Shown piece by piece: positions 1 through 9,209 of a DNA stretch of 37,585 nt. The position numbers and the translations under genes are program-made. A model generated the notes under the pieces. That model saw nothing but the letters and a program-made list of their open reading frames with translations. It was not told the origin of the DNA and did not search any database. The first letter of the stretch is position 1; the number at the start of each line of letters is the position of its first letter. This DNA is from Microbacteriaceae bacterium (GTDB lineage: Bacteria > Actinomycetota > Actinomycetes > Actinomycetales > Microbacteriaceae), in the NCBI GenBank assembly GCA_025464975.1, contig JAODMT010000018.1, positions 1 to 37,585 on the forward strand, read 5' to 3'.

Positions 1-396
1 CATTCCGGCGCCGATATAGAAGCGCTCGAAGAACCGATTGTTGAGCGGGTAGAGGAATAGCACGTGCTTCAAGAGGTGCGGGGCGATGCGCTGAAGCAGG
101 AGGCCGCGCTCCTTGAGCGCCTCGCGCACGAGCCGGAAGTCGAGCTGTTCGAGATACCGAATGCCGCCGTGAACGAGCTTCGACGAGCGGCTCGATGTTC
201 CGCTCGCCCAGTCTCGGGCCTCCACCATTCCGGTACTGAGACCGCGGGTTACGGCGTCGAGGGCGCTGCCCGTGCCGACGATCCCTCCCCCCACGACGAG
301 GATGTCAAGTTCCTTCTCTTTGAGCGCGGTTATTGCAGCAGCGCGCTCCTCCGGTCCCAGTTTCGATGAGCGGGTTACCGTCTTTAGCATTGCCAT
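1..396 (-). CDS. glpD: Glycerol-3-phosphate dehydrogenase, FAD-dependent (5' part only)
   Basis: Oxidises sn-glycerol 3-phosphate to dihydroxyacetone phosphate with FAD and passes electrons to the respiratory chain at the membrane. The first 132 codons read in frame to base 1, so the rest lies outside the window. Residues about 31-43 hold the Rossmann FAD-binding motif (ILVVGGGIVGTGS), and a SGTSSRSSKLVHGGIRYLE stretch near residues 65-83 is the GlpD/GlpA family signature. The start chosen is the ATG at 394-396, which has a GGAGG Shine-Dalgarno sequence about 7 bases upstream; the ATG two codons later is an alternative. It follows guaB3 on the same strand after a 24-base gap. One oddity is TGM where most relatives have a valine or alanine plus a strand residue after the FAD motif. 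The family call is very secure. Confidence 0.93.
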   Translation of the reverse strand, partial: MAMLKTVTRSSKLGPEERAAAITALKEKELDILVVGGGIVGTGSALDAVTRGLSTGMVEARDWASGTSSRSSKLVHGGIRYLEQLDFRLVREALKERGLLLQRIAPHLLKHVLFLYPLNNRFFERFYIGAGM

Positions 397-420
397 CTCT
401 GCCTCCGTTGGTTCGCTACG

Positions 421-1539
421 TTACTTGTGGTACGGCGCCACCACTACCTCGACCCGTTGAAATTCTTTGAGGTCGGAGTACCCGGTCGTGGCCATCGATC
501 GGCGAAGGGCGCCGACGAGGTTGACGGTGCCGTCCGCGACCGCGGAAGGCCCGTACAGGATCTCTTTGAGCGGGGCGACCTGGCCGACCTGCACCCGGTT
601 GCCGCGAGGAAACTCGCCGTGGTGCGCCTCGGTGCCCCAGTGCCAGCCGCCGCCGGGTGCCTCCGTCGCGCGCGCGAGCGTGGAGCCGAGCATCACGGCA
701 TCCGCGCCGACCGAGAAGGCCTTGGCGATGTCCCCGGAGGTGCCGAGTCCCCCGTCGGCGATTACGTGCACGTAGCGGCCGCCGGACTCGTCCATGTAGT
801 CGCGGCGCGCCCCCGCGACATCCGCAACTGCCGTCGCCATGGGAGCGTGGATGCCGAGGCTCGCCCTCGTCGTTGAGGCGGCACCGCCACCGAAGCCGAC
901 GAGCACTCCGGCCGCACCGGTTCGCATGAGGTGAAGGGCCGGGGTGTAGCCGGCCGCGCCGCCGACGATAACCGGGACGTCGAGCTCATAGATGAATTTC
1001 TTCAGGTTGAGCGGTTCCTGATTCTTCGACACGTGTTCCGCGCTCACCGTCGTACCGCGGATCACGAAGAGGTCGACGCCGGCCTCGACCACGGTCTTGT
1101 GGAGCTCCTGGGTGCGCTGCGGGGAGAGAGCCGCGGCGACGGTCACGCCAGCGGCGCGGATCTCTGCCAGCCGCGAGATCACGAGTTCTGGCTTGATCGG
1201 CTCGGCGTAGATCGCCTGCATGCGAGCGGTCGCCTGAAAGGCCGGCAACGAGCGAATCTCCTCAAGCAGCGGCGCCGGGTCGTCGTACCGCGTCCAGAGC
1301 CCCTCGAGGTCGAGCACGCCGAGGCCGCCGAGTTGCCCCATGAGGATCGCGGTGGCGGGAGACACCACTGAGTCCATCGGCGCAGCGAGGAACGGAATGG
1401 AGAACTGGTAGGCGTCGATGCCCCAGTTGACCGAAACGTCCTGCGGGTCGCGAGTGCGCCGACTCGGCACTATGGCGATGTCGTCAAAGGCATACACCCG
1501 GCGAGCGCGCTTGGCGCGGCCGATTTCTACGTCACTCAC
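421..1539 (-). CDS. guaB3: GuaB3 family IMP dehydrogenase-related protein
   Basis: A 372-residue TIM-barrel protein of the IMP dehydrogenase/GMP reductase family, without the CBS (Bateman) module found in its neighbour GuaB. It keeps the N-terminal YAFDDIAIVPSRRTRD segment, the LAAPMDSVVS motif (51-60) and the phosphate-binding ADGGLGTSGDIAKA loop (261-274). The catalytic loop, where IMP dehydrogenases carry cysteine in GPGSICTTR, reads GFGGGAASTTR (215-225), and the whole protein has no cysteine. The start is GTG; a TAGGCT -10 hexamer ends 6 bases upstream and there is no Shine-Dalgarno sequence, so the mRNA is probably leaderless. It lies 319 bases downstream of guaB. Paralogues in this position are common in Actinobacteria. 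A role in guanine nucleotide metabolism is inferred; loss of the thiolate argues against ordinary IMP oxidation. Confidence 0.9.
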   Translation of the reverse strand: MSDVEIGRAKRARRVYAFDDIAIVPSRRTRDPQDVSVNWGIDAYQFSIPFLAAPMDSVVSPATAILMGQLGGLGVLDLEGLWTRYDDPAPLLEEIRSLPAFQATARMQAIYAEPIKPELVISRLAEIRAAGVTVAAALSPQRTQELHKTVVEAGVDLFVIRGTTVSAEHVSKNQEPLNLKKFIYELDVPVIVGGAAGYTPALHLMRTGAAGVLVGFGGGAASTTRASLGIHAPMATAVADVAGARRDYMDESGGRYVHVIADGGLGTSGDIAKAFSVGADAVMLGSTLARATEAPGGGWHWGTEAHHGEFPRGNRVQVGQVAPLKEILYGPSAVADGTVNLVGALRRSMATTGYSDLKEFQRVEVVVAPYHK

Positions 1540-1545
1540 GTAGTT

Positions 1546-1551
1546 AGCCTA
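1546..1551 (-). promoter_or_regulatory. Putative -10 element of a leaderless guaB3 transcript
   Basis: TAGGCT on the minus strand, then six bases, then the GTG start. This puts the predicted transcription start on the start codon. No Shine-Dalgarno sequence and no clear -35 are visible. Confidence 0.5.
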
Positions 1552-1575
1552 CCGGGGAGGTCTGACTCCGGGGGT

Positions 1576-3370
<1,795 letters not shown>

Positions 3371-3449
3371 TTATTCGCGGGTGGGTTGATCGAATGCCGG
3401 CCTGCGACTATGGATTCCGGTATCCCATGTTAACCACTCCGACCCCCGG

Positions 3450-4418
3450 CTATTCCACAACCGGCAGAATCGACGTCGCTCCCTGTGCGTCGTCCGAGCG
3501 ACGTCCGCGGCGCGCGGCGAGAATCAGATCGATGCTCAGGATGACGAGGGCGATCCAGACCATCCCGAAGCCCCACCAGCGCACCGTCGTCATCGCCTCA
3601 CCAAGCACCGCGGCACCGAACACGAACTGGATGACCGGGGTCAGGTACTGCACCAATCCGAGGTAGACGAGCGGCAGTCGCCTGGCCGCGGCGGCGAAGA
3701 GCAGCAGCGGAACGGCCGTGGCCACTCCGACGAACGCGAGAGCGATGGTGTGCCCGATGCTCACCGTTCCGAAGGTTATTCCCGCGCCCGCGGCGACCAG
3801 CACCAGCTGAATGAGCGCGACCGGCACGAGCCACGCGGTCTCGATGGTGAGCCCGCTCAGGGCATCGACGGCTCCGCCGACCCTCTTCTTGATGAGTCCG
3901 TAAAAGCCGAACGACAACGCGAGGGCGAGCGAGACCCACGGGAGCGCCCCGTAGTTCACCCCAAGCACCGCAACGGCGATCACACTCACCCCCACTGCGA
4001 CCCACTGCAGCGCGCGCAACCGCTCTCGCAAAAACACAACCCCGAGCAGCACGGTGACTATCGGGTTGATGAAGTAGCCGAGCGCCGCTTCAATCACCTG
4101 CCCGCTCAGCGTGGCGTAGATATAGACCTGCCAGTTGACGAAGATGAACGCGGCGGCGAGGCCCATGGTGCCGACAATTCGGGGCTGGCGGAGCAGAGCG
4201 ATGAGCGGCCGCCACTTGCGGGTCACCGTGACGACGAGCACGCAGAAGACGAGAGAAAACAGGATGCGCCACGCGACGATCTCAACAGCGCCGCTCGGTT
4301 GCAACAGCAGGAAGTAGGCCGGAAGAACGCCCCACAGCCCGTAGGCGAGTACCGCGGACAGCACGCCGGACCTTACTCGAGACTGCTCGGGCGACTTCGG
4401 CGACGTGAGGGTAGACAT
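3450..4418 (-). CDS. rarD: EamA/RarD family permease
   Basis: A 322-residue inner-membrane protein of the drug/metabolite transporter superfamily, RarD subgroup. About ten hydrophobic helices are visible. The signature ALGYFINPIVTVLLGVVFLR around residues 112-131 and AYGLWGVLPAYF near 25-36 are characteristic of RarD. The substrate is not established for the family, though several EamA proteins export amino acids or metabolites. The tail after the last helix (AARRGRRSDD) is basic and probably cytoplasmic. The ATG start has no good Shine-Dalgarno sequence; a TAGTAT hexamer lies 9 bases upstream, just past the groES terminator, so it probably has its own promoter and a near-leaderless mRNA. The gap to guaB is 88 bases. 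Confidence 0.9.
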   Translation of the reverse strand: MSTLTSPKSPEQSRVRSGVLSAVLAYGLWGVLPAYFLLLQPSGAVEIVAWRILFSLVFCVLVVTVTRKWRPLIALLRQPRIVGTMGLAAAFIFVNWQVYIYATLSGQVIEAALGYFINPIVTVLLGVVFLRERLRALQWVAVGVSVIAVAVLGVNYGALPWVSLALALSFGFYGLIKKRVGGAVDALSGLTIETAWLVPVALIQLVLVAAGAGITFGTVSIGHTIALAFVGVATAVPLLLFAAAARRLPLVYLGLVQYLTPVIQFVFGAAVLGEAMTTVRWWGFGMVWIALVILSIDLILAARRGRRSDDAQGATSILPVVE

Positions 4419-4427
4419 GGCTTACGG

Positions 4428-4433
4428 ATACTA
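4428..4433 (-). promoter_or_regulatory. Putative -10 element for rarD
   Basis: TAGTAT on the minus strand, nine bases before the rarD ATG and immediately downstream of the groES terminator T-tract. No convincing -35 is visible. Confidence 0.35.
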
Positions 4434-4437
4434 CGGC

Positions 4438-4476
4438 AAAAAAGAAGGCCCGTCCGCGGTGCGGACGGGCCTTCTT
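4438..4476 (-). terminator. Intrinsic terminator of groES
   Basis: A perfect 16-bp stem (4442-4457 paired with 4461-4476) with a 3-base loop GGT. On the minus strand it is followed by six T residues (4438-4443). It begins 17 bases after the groES stop codon. This is a textbook rho-independent terminator separating groES from rarD. Confidence 0.93.
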
Positions 4477-4492
4477 CTACGTGAACTTCTAA

Positions 4493-4789
4493 CTAGCGGG
4501 TGACCACCGCGAGCACGTCCCGAGCCGAGAGAACGAGCAGGTCTTCCCCGCCGTACTTCACCTCGGTGCCGCCGTACTTGGAGTAGATGACCTTGTCGCC
4601 TACGGCGATGTCGAGCGGGATGCGGTTGCCGTTGTCGTCGATGCGACCCGGTCCAACTGCCACGACCTCGCCCTCCTGGGGCTTCTCCTTCGCGGTGTCA
4701 GGAATGACGAGACCGGAAGCAGTAGTCTGCTCAGCCTCGACCTGCTTGATGACAATGCGATCCTCGAGCGGCTTGATGGAGACCGACAC
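4493..4789 (-). CDS. groES: Co-chaperonin GroES (10 kDa)
   Basis: Forms the heptameric lid of the GroEL folding chamber. The 98 residues are the standard length. [19 protein letters not shown] (5-23) is the first beta-barrel strand plus the start of the mobile loop ([14 protein letters not shown]) that docks on GroEL, and [15 protein letters not shown] is the conserved C-terminal barrel segment. The start is GTG with an AAAGAGG ribosome-binding site 6 bases upstream. It is monocistronic here: it is closed by a strong terminator, and groEL is not in the window. Two CIRCE-type operators lie upstream, so HrcA repression and heat-shock induction are expected. Confidence 0.97.
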   Translation of the reverse strand: MSVSIKPLEDRIVIKQVEAEQTTASGLVIPDTAKEKPQEGEVVAVGPGRIDDNGNRIPLDIAVGDKVIYSKYGGTEVKYGGEDLLVLSARDVLAVVTR

Positions 4790-4825
4790 GGTTGACCTCT
4801 TTCTTGAAGACTTAGAAATCTTGGG

Positions 4826-4852
4826 TTAGCAGCCTCGTGACGAGAGTGCCAG
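4826..4852. promoter_or_regulatory. Degenerate CIRCE element (HrcA operator), groES-proximal
   Basis: TTAGCAGCC, nine bases, GAGTGCCAG. This fits the CIRCE layout TTAGCACTC-N9-GAGTGCTAA with exact 9-base spacing and a few mismatches. It starts 45 bases from the start of the second, better copy, roughly four helical turns. Confidence 0.6.
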
Positions 4853-4870
4853 ATGTAGCTTAGCGGCGGG

Positions 4871-4897
4871 TTAGCACTCGTGCAAGGCGAGTGCCAA
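4871..4897. promoter_or_regulatory. CIRCE element (HrcA operator)
   Basis: TTAGCACTC, nine bases, GAGTGCCAA: a near-perfect match to the CIRCE inverted repeat bound by the heat-shock repressor HrcA. It lies in the groES/methyltransferase divergent region and ends 16 bases before the methyltransferase ATG, so it could also affect that gene. Confidence 0.9.
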
Positions 4898-4901
4898 TTG
4901 C

Positions 4902-4907
4902 TACGGT
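4902..4907 (+). promoter_or_regulatory. Putative -10 element of a leaderless methyltransferase transcript
   Basis: TACGGT, then six bases, then the ATG at 4914, without a Shine-Dalgarno sequence. Its -35 region would fall inside the CIRCE operator at 4871-4897. Confidence 0.45.
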
Positions 4908-4913
4908 TGGCCT

Positions 4914-6110
4914 ATGGACTCCTCCGAGCTGGTCGAGCTGTTGACCGGTGACGGCCTCCGGCTACTCGATTCCCTACCCCCCTGGGAGTCCAGCGCCAAC
5001 GTCGTCTCGGTGGTCACCGAGCTTCGAAATGCCGGACACTCCCCGGCCCGAGTCGCCGCGGTGCTCACCCAGTCGAAGCTCCGGGCGAAGGCCGTCGGCA
5101 AGTTCGGACTGTTTGCGGAGCGGATGCTGTTCACCGAGGCCGGGCTCGAACAGGCAACCCGGCTTCGGGTGGCCGCGCTGCACGCGGGGCGGTTCCAGGC
5201 GGCGGGCCTGACCACGATTGCCGACCTCGGAAGCGGGATCGGCGGCGATGCGCTTGCGATCGCGGCTCTCGACATCGCCGTGACGGCAGTGGAACGGGAC
5301 GAGGTCACCGCGGCGATCGCCGCGTACAACCTGGCCCCGTGGTCGAACGCGACGGTGGTCAACGCCGACGCGACCGATTTCGACCTCTCCGGTTTCGACG
5401 GCGTCTACCTCGACCCCGCCAGGAGGACGGCCGGACACCAGAACACCTCGCGGATCACCAATCCCGCCGATTACTCCCCGTCGCTCGATTTCGCGTTCGG
5501 CCTTGGTGATCAGCTTCCGACCGGGATCAAGCTCGGGCCGGGGATCGATCGCGAGATGATCCCCGACGGCACCGAGGCACAGTGGGTCTCCGTCGATCGG
5601 GAAGTGGTCGAACTGGGACTCTGGTTCGGTGCCGTCGCTCGCCCCGGTATCGCCCGGTCCGCGCTCGTGCTCGGCGAGCACGGATCCGCCGAGCTGAGCG
5701 CCGGTGCAGACAGCGTGGATGTCGAGACGGGAGAGCTCGGCGAGTTCGTCTACGAACCGGATGGCGCGGTCATCCGGGCCCGATTGATCGGCGACCTCGG
5801 CCGGAGGCTCGGCGCGACAATGCTGAGCGACGGCATCGCCTACCTCAGCTCCGACACCGCGGTGTCGACCCCGTTCGCGGCGTGCTTTCGGGTGACCGAC
5901 GTGTTCGCCCTGGACGAACGCCGGCTCAAGCGGGAACTGGCCGCCCGGCAGATCGGCTCGCTCGAAATCAAGAAGCGGGGGGTGGACATCGACCCCGCAG
6001 CCTTTCGCAAGCGGCTGGGCCTTCGGGGGGACGGGGCGGCGACCCTCATCCTGACTCGCGTCGCCGGGCGGCACACCGCGCTGCTCTGCGAGCGCGTGCT
6101 CTTTCCCTAG
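4914..6110 (+). CDS. Class I SAM-dependent methyltransferase with THUMP-like C-terminal domain
   Basis: A 398-residue protein. The SAM-binding fold is clear: motif I DLGSGIGGD (104-112), an acidic residue after strand 2 in VERDE (126-130), and a catalytic-loop-like LDPARR (166-171). The C-terminal part (about 300-398) matches the THUMP-like domain found in a conserved actinobacterial and Bacteroidetes family. THUMP domains bind RNA, so an RNA (tRNA or rRNA) substrate is a reasonable guess but is not shown. The ATG at 4914 is preceded by a -10-like TACGGT and no Shine-Dalgarno sequence, consistent with leaderless mRNA. It diverges from groES across two CIRCE elements. It ends 11 bases before the stop of the convergent DUF4190 gene. 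Confidence 0.82.
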   Translation: MDSSELVELLTGDGLRLLDSLPPWESSANVVSVVTELRNAGHSPARVAAVLTQSKLRAKAVGKFGLFAERMLFTEAGLEQATRLRVAALHAGRFQAAGLTTIADLGSGIGGDALAIAALDIAVTAVERDEVTAAIAAYNLAPWSNATVVNADATDFDLSGFDGVYLDPARRTAGHQNTSRITNPADYSPSLDFAFGLGDQLPTGIKLGPGIDREMIPDGTEAQWVSVDREVVELGLWFGAVARPGIARSALVLGEHGSAELSAGADSVDVETGELGEFVYEPDGAVIRARLIGDLGRRLGATMLSDGIAYLSSDTAVSTPFAACFRVTDVFALDERRLKRELAARQIGSLEIKKRGVDIDPAAFRKRLGLRGDGAATLILTRVAGRHTALLCERVLFP

Positions 6111-6121
6111 CTGACGCTTAC

Positions 6122-6415
6122 TTACTGCTGGTAGAGGGTTCCGTTCGAGGCGGCAAGCCCGACCAGGAGCGCGAAGAGAATGATGCCCAGTACCCACAGC
6201 ACCGTGAACACGTATCCGATGATCGTTCCGGCGAGCGCGAGGCCGCGCCCGGCCTCACCGGTCCGCTTGATCTGGTTGAGTGCGATGTGCCCGCAAATGA
6301 TGCCGCCCGGCGGGATCACGATCCCCAAGACCAGGGCGACGATCGCGAGGGTGTTCAGGCGGGGGCCGGCGGCAGACGACGAGTACGGGGACTGCGCGGG
6401 AGGTACTGCGGTCAT
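6122..6415 (-). CDS. Small DUF4190-type membrane protein
   Basis: A 97-residue protein with a Pro/Ser-rich cytoplasmic N-terminus (about 20 residues) and two hydrophobic segments (about 22-42 and 62-88). Between them is GGIICGHIALNQIKRTGE, typical of the DUF4190 family of small two-helix actinobacterial membrane proteins. Its function is unknown. The ATG at 6413-6415 was chosen over a longer frame because it has GGAG 8 bases upstream and the family begins with a proline-rich tail. A plausible promoter lies at 6455-6484. It is downstream of tsaD on the same strand and converges with the methyltransferase gene. Confidence 0.8.
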   Translation of the reverse strand: MTAVPPAQSPYSSSAAGPRLNTLAIVALVLGIVIPPGGIICGHIALNQIKRTGEAGRGLALAGTIIGYVFTVLWVLGIILFALLVGLAASNGTLYQQ

Positions 6416-6454
6416 GGTCGGCTCCAGGATCGGTGAGTAGAGTTCAGCGCTGCC

Positions 6455-6484
6455 ATAGTGGCACCACGGCTTGCGCACTGTCAA
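6455..6484 (-). promoter_or_regulatory. Putative promoter of the DUF4190 gene
   Basis: On the minus strand, TTGACA (6479-6484) and CACTAT (6455-6460) are separated by 18 bases. This is a perfect -35 with a weaker -10, about 40 bases before the translation start. It lies just after the tsaD stop codon. Confidence 0.45.
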
Positions 6485-6512
6485 CGCGTCGGTGTGTGAC
6501 CGCGTTCCTGGT

Positions 6513-7580
6513 TCAGGCCTGGATCACGGTGACCGGAAGGGTCGAGTCCGCTCCGAAGGACAGACCCGAGGGGGCGTGACCGCTCTCGATGAGCTGGGCG
6601 GCAATGACGGCGATCATCGCCCCGTTATCGGTGCAGAGCGACAGCGGCGGAATGCGCAATTCGATGCCGGCGTCCGCGCAGCGCACTCCTGCCAGCTCTC
6701 GAACGCGAGCGTTGGCGACCACGCCGCCGCCAAGAAGCAGTCGAGGCACGCCGAGGTCGCGGCACGCCGCAATCGCCTTGGTCAGCAGCACGTCCGTGAC
6801 CGCTTCGCGGAAGCTCGCCGCGACATCCGCAACCGGAACCGGCTCTCCGGCGTCGCGCTTCTGCTCCACCCAGCGGGCGACCGCGGTCTTCAGGCCGCTG
6901 AAGGAGAAGTCGTAGCGATGCTTCTCAAGGTCCTTCGGCTGGCTGAGCCCGCGGGGAAACCGGATGGCGGCCGGGTCCCCTGTGGCGGCAACACGGTCGA
7001 TCTCCGGGCCGCCGGGGTAGGGCAGGCCGAGCAGCCGGGCCACCTTGTCGAACGCCTCCCCCGCCGCGTCGTCGATGGTTTCGCCGAGCAACTCGACGTC
7101 GGAGACGAGATCCCGCACCAACAGAAGCGAGGTGTGGCCGCCGGAGACGAGGAGCGCGATGGTCGGCAGTTCGATCTCCGTTCCGTCGTCGCGAAGCACG
7201 TCCGCGCCGACGTGACCGACGAGATGATTGATCGCGTAAATCGGCTTGTCCAGTGCGACGGCGAGCGCCTTCGCGGCACCGACGCCGACCATGAGCGCGC
7301 CGGAGAGGCCTGGGCCGCTCGTGACGGCGATCGCGTCGAGCTGGTCGAGGGTGATGTCGGCTTCGGCTAACGCGGCCTTGAGCGCCGGGGTCAGCGCCTC
7401 GAGGTGGGCTCGTGCCGCTATTTCCGGCACGACTCCGCCGTATCGGGCGTGCTCCTCCATCGACGAGGCGATCACGTTGGCGAGTAGCGTTGTCCCGCGC
7501 ACGATGCCGATTCCGGTCTCGTCGCAACTCGTCTCGATGCCGAGCACCAGGGCGCCGCTGCCCCTGATCTCCGGGGTCAC
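6513..7580 (-). CDS. tsaD: tRNA N6-adenosine threonylcarbamoyltransferase TsaD
   Basis: Transfers the threonylcarbamoyl group from TC-AMP to A37 of ANN-decoding tRNAs (t6A), with TsaB and TsaE. The 355 residues show the ASKHA fold signatures: [14 protein letters not shown] (14-27), the metal-binding HxxxH in INHLVGH (His119, His123), [10 protein letters not shown], and the C-terminal [16 protein letters not shown] and CTDNGAMIA (Asp metal ligand). The start is GTG, overlapping the rimI stop as GTGA, so translation is probably coupled. It is the last gene of the glmS-acpS-alr-tsaE-tsaB-rimI-tsaD run. Confidence 0.97.
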   Translation of the reverse strand: MTPEIRGSGALVLGIETSCDETGIGIVRGTTLLANVIASSMEEHARYGGVVPEIAARAHLEALTPALKAALAEADITLDQLDAIAVTSGPGLSGALMVGVGAAKALAVALDKPIYAINHLVGHVGADVLRDDGTEIELPTIALLVSGGHTSLLLVRDLVSDVELLGETIDDAAGEAFDKVARLLGLPYPGGPEIDRVAATGDPAAIRFPRGLSQPKDLEKHRYDFSFSGLKTAVARWVEQKRDAGEPVPVADVAASFREAVTDVLLTKAIAACRDLGVPRLLLGGGVVANARVRELAGVRCADAGIELRIPPLSLCTDNGAMIAVIAAQLIESGHAPSGLSFGADSTLPVTVIQA

Positions 7581-8068
7581 TGGCCGACCGCCGGGCTGGT
7601 GACGGGGTCGGGAACGCGCAGCCGCATCACGATCGCGTCGACGCCGTCGGGCTGGTAGTAGCCGACCCGCACGGCGATCTCCTCGAAACCGAGGTCTTCG
7701 TACAGGCGCTTCGGCCCGGGGTTATCGGCGCGAACCTCGAGGAAAACCTCGACGGCCCCACGCTTGCGCGCCTCGCTGATGAGCGCGTTCATCAGCGCAC
7801 GACCGAGGCCGGCCCGGCGTGCCGATTGGGCGACGGCGATGGTTTGGATGTCTCCCTCGTGGGCGCCCTGCGGCGCGAACAGCCCGGCGTAGCCATCGAT
7901 TTCGCCGGGAAAGCTGAGACGATCGGCAACGAGGTAGTAGCACTGCGGGTTGCGCAAGTCGCTCAGCATGGCGTCGCCCGACCAGGCGTCGGAGCCGAAC
8001 GTGCCGGTCTCCAGTTCCATGATGCGTTCGAGGTCGTCCGGCCGCGCACGGCGAAGCTGCCAGGTCAT
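7577..8068 (-). CDS. rimI: Ribosomal-protein-alanine N-acetyltransferase RimI
   Basis: A single-domain GNAT acetyltransferase of 163 residues. It transfers acetyl from acetyl-CoA to N-terminal amines; in E. coli the target is ribosomal protein S18, and actinobacterial RimI may have broader targets. [20 protein letters not shown] opens the fold. The acetyl-CoA loop is RRAGLGRAL, followed by the family's [20 protein letters not shown] and the [14 protein letters not shown]-terminus. A longer frame exists upstream, but the ATG at 8066-8068 overlaps the tsaB TGA and matches the family start. The position between tsaB and tsaD is the classic actinobacterial order. Confidence 0.94.
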   Translation of the reverse strand: MTWQLRRARPDDLERIMELETGTFGSDAWSGDAMLSDLRNPQCYYLVADRLSFPGEIDGYAGLFAPQGAHEGDIQTIAVAQSARRAGLGRALMNALISEARKRGAVEVFLEVRADNPGPKRLYEDLGFEEIAVRVGYYQPDGVDAIVMRLRVPDPVTSPAVGQ

Positions 8069-8700
8069 CAGCTCACCCGCTTCGGACCGGCCGACACCGT
8101 GGCATCCGGGGCCCGAAGGTAGAGCGCCTCCGGCCCGGCGAATTCGCGGCGGTGAAGATAGAGCCCCTCGGCGAGCAGACCGACGGATGCCGCCGACACC
8201 TCCGCCGCGTCGAGCCGCTCGAACCCGTGGTAGCCGTCGACCGCGTCGGCCAGCTCGTCTGGCCGGCACAGGCCCGGACCCTGAACGCGCACGGGGAGTC
8301 CCTCCCCGTCCGCGCCCCAGTAGGCGCTGAAGTAGACCTCGCGCCGACGGGCATCCGTGACAACCAGAAGAGGGCCGCCGTTTCCGGCGGCGTAGTGTCC
8401 CCATGCGACGGCGTCGTGGCTGACCACGCGCACCAGAGGCTTCGTCGTCCCGAACGCGAAGGCTTGCGCCGCCGCGATCCCGACCCGGAGTCCGGTGAAC
8501 GGGCCGGGACCCATTCCGATGGCGACGCCCGAAAGCGTAGAGACCGCGACCCCCGACCGTTCGATGGCCGACCGGATCGCTTCACCGATCACCTCGGCGT
8601 GACGGCGCGTGTCGGCCTCGCCGATCTCGACCAGTGTGCCGAGATCACGATCGACCACGGCGACGCTCGTGCCGGCTGAGGTGTCGATGGCGAGCAGCAT
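8068..8700 (-). CDS. tsaB: tRNA threonylcarbamoyladenosine biosynthesis protein TsaB
   Basis: Non-catalytic paralogue and scaffold of TsaD in the t6A complex. The 210 residues have the ASKHA N-terminus MLLAIDTSAGTSVAVVD and the signature GMGPGPFTGLRVGIAAAQAF (62-81). As expected for TsaB, the metal-binding HxxxH of TsaD is missing. Its ATG overlaps the tsaE stop as TGATG, and its own stop overlaps the rimI ATG the same way, suggesting coupled translation. Confidence 0.95.
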   Translation of the reverse strand: MLLAIDTSAGTSVAVVDRDLGTLVEIGEADTRRHAEVIGEAIRSAIERSGVAVSTLSGVAIGMGPGPFTGLRVGIAAAQAFAFGTTKPLVRVVSHDAVAWGHYAAGNGGPLLVVTDARRREVYFSAYWGADGEGLPVRVQGPGLCRPDELADAVDGYHGFERLDAAEVSAASVGLLAEGLYLHRREFAGPEALYLRAPDATVSAGPKRVS

Positions 8701-9209
8701 CAGTCCAGCCTAAGGTCCAGCCAGCGTTCCCCGTGGCCGGTGATCGTCACGGTGCGCGGCTCGACGAGCTCGTCCCCGTCGATACCGGTCGGTGCCGCGC
8801 CGGCGAATGCCGCTCGGGGGGATGCCGCGCCGGTCGGGCGTTCGATGCTGATCTCGAGCCAGTCCTCGGTGACCCCATCGAGCATCCCGGCAGCCCACTC
8901 GACGACCACTATCGAAGCGTCGAAGTCGATGTCGAGATCGTCCAATTCGGCGGGGCCGCCGAGCCGATATGCGTCAACGTGCACGAGCGGGGGCCCCGAG
9001 TCGAGCCGCTCGTGGGTTCTGGCGAGCACGAACGTTGGGCTCGTCACGGCACCGCGCACGCCGAGCCGCTCCCCGAGTCCACGGGTCATCGTGGTTTTCC
9101 CCGCGCCGAGCTCCCCGTTGAGCGCAATCAGGTCGCCGGCTCGCACCTTCGTGGCGAGCCGCGCACCGAGCTCGGCCATCTGTTCCGGTGAGTCAATCCG
9201 CAGCTGCAT
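8700..9209 (-). CDS. tsaE: tRNA threonylcarbamoyladenosine biosynthesis ATPase TsaE
   Basis: ATPase subunit that drives the TsaB-TsaD t6A cycle. A Walker A motif NGELGAGKTTMTRGL lies at residues 31-45, with SPTFVLARTH and VDAYRLGG (switch-like and Walker B region) and VVEWAAGM following, all family hallmarks. I start at the ATG 9207-9209 (169 residues), which gives the usual MQLRIDSPEQM opening; a start seven codons earlier is also open. The gene overlaps the end of alr by about 17 bases, and its stop overlaps the tsaB start. The C-terminal region is somewhat longer than in E. coli. Confidence 0.93.
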   Translation of the reverse strand: MQLRIDSPEQMAELGARLATKVRAGDLIALNGELGAGKTTMTRGLGERLGVRGAVTSPTFVLARTHERLDSGPPLVHVDAYRLGGPAELDDLDIDFDASIVVVEWAAGMLDGVTEDWLEISIERPTGAASPRAAFAGAAPTGIDGDELVEPRTVTITGHGERWLDLRLD

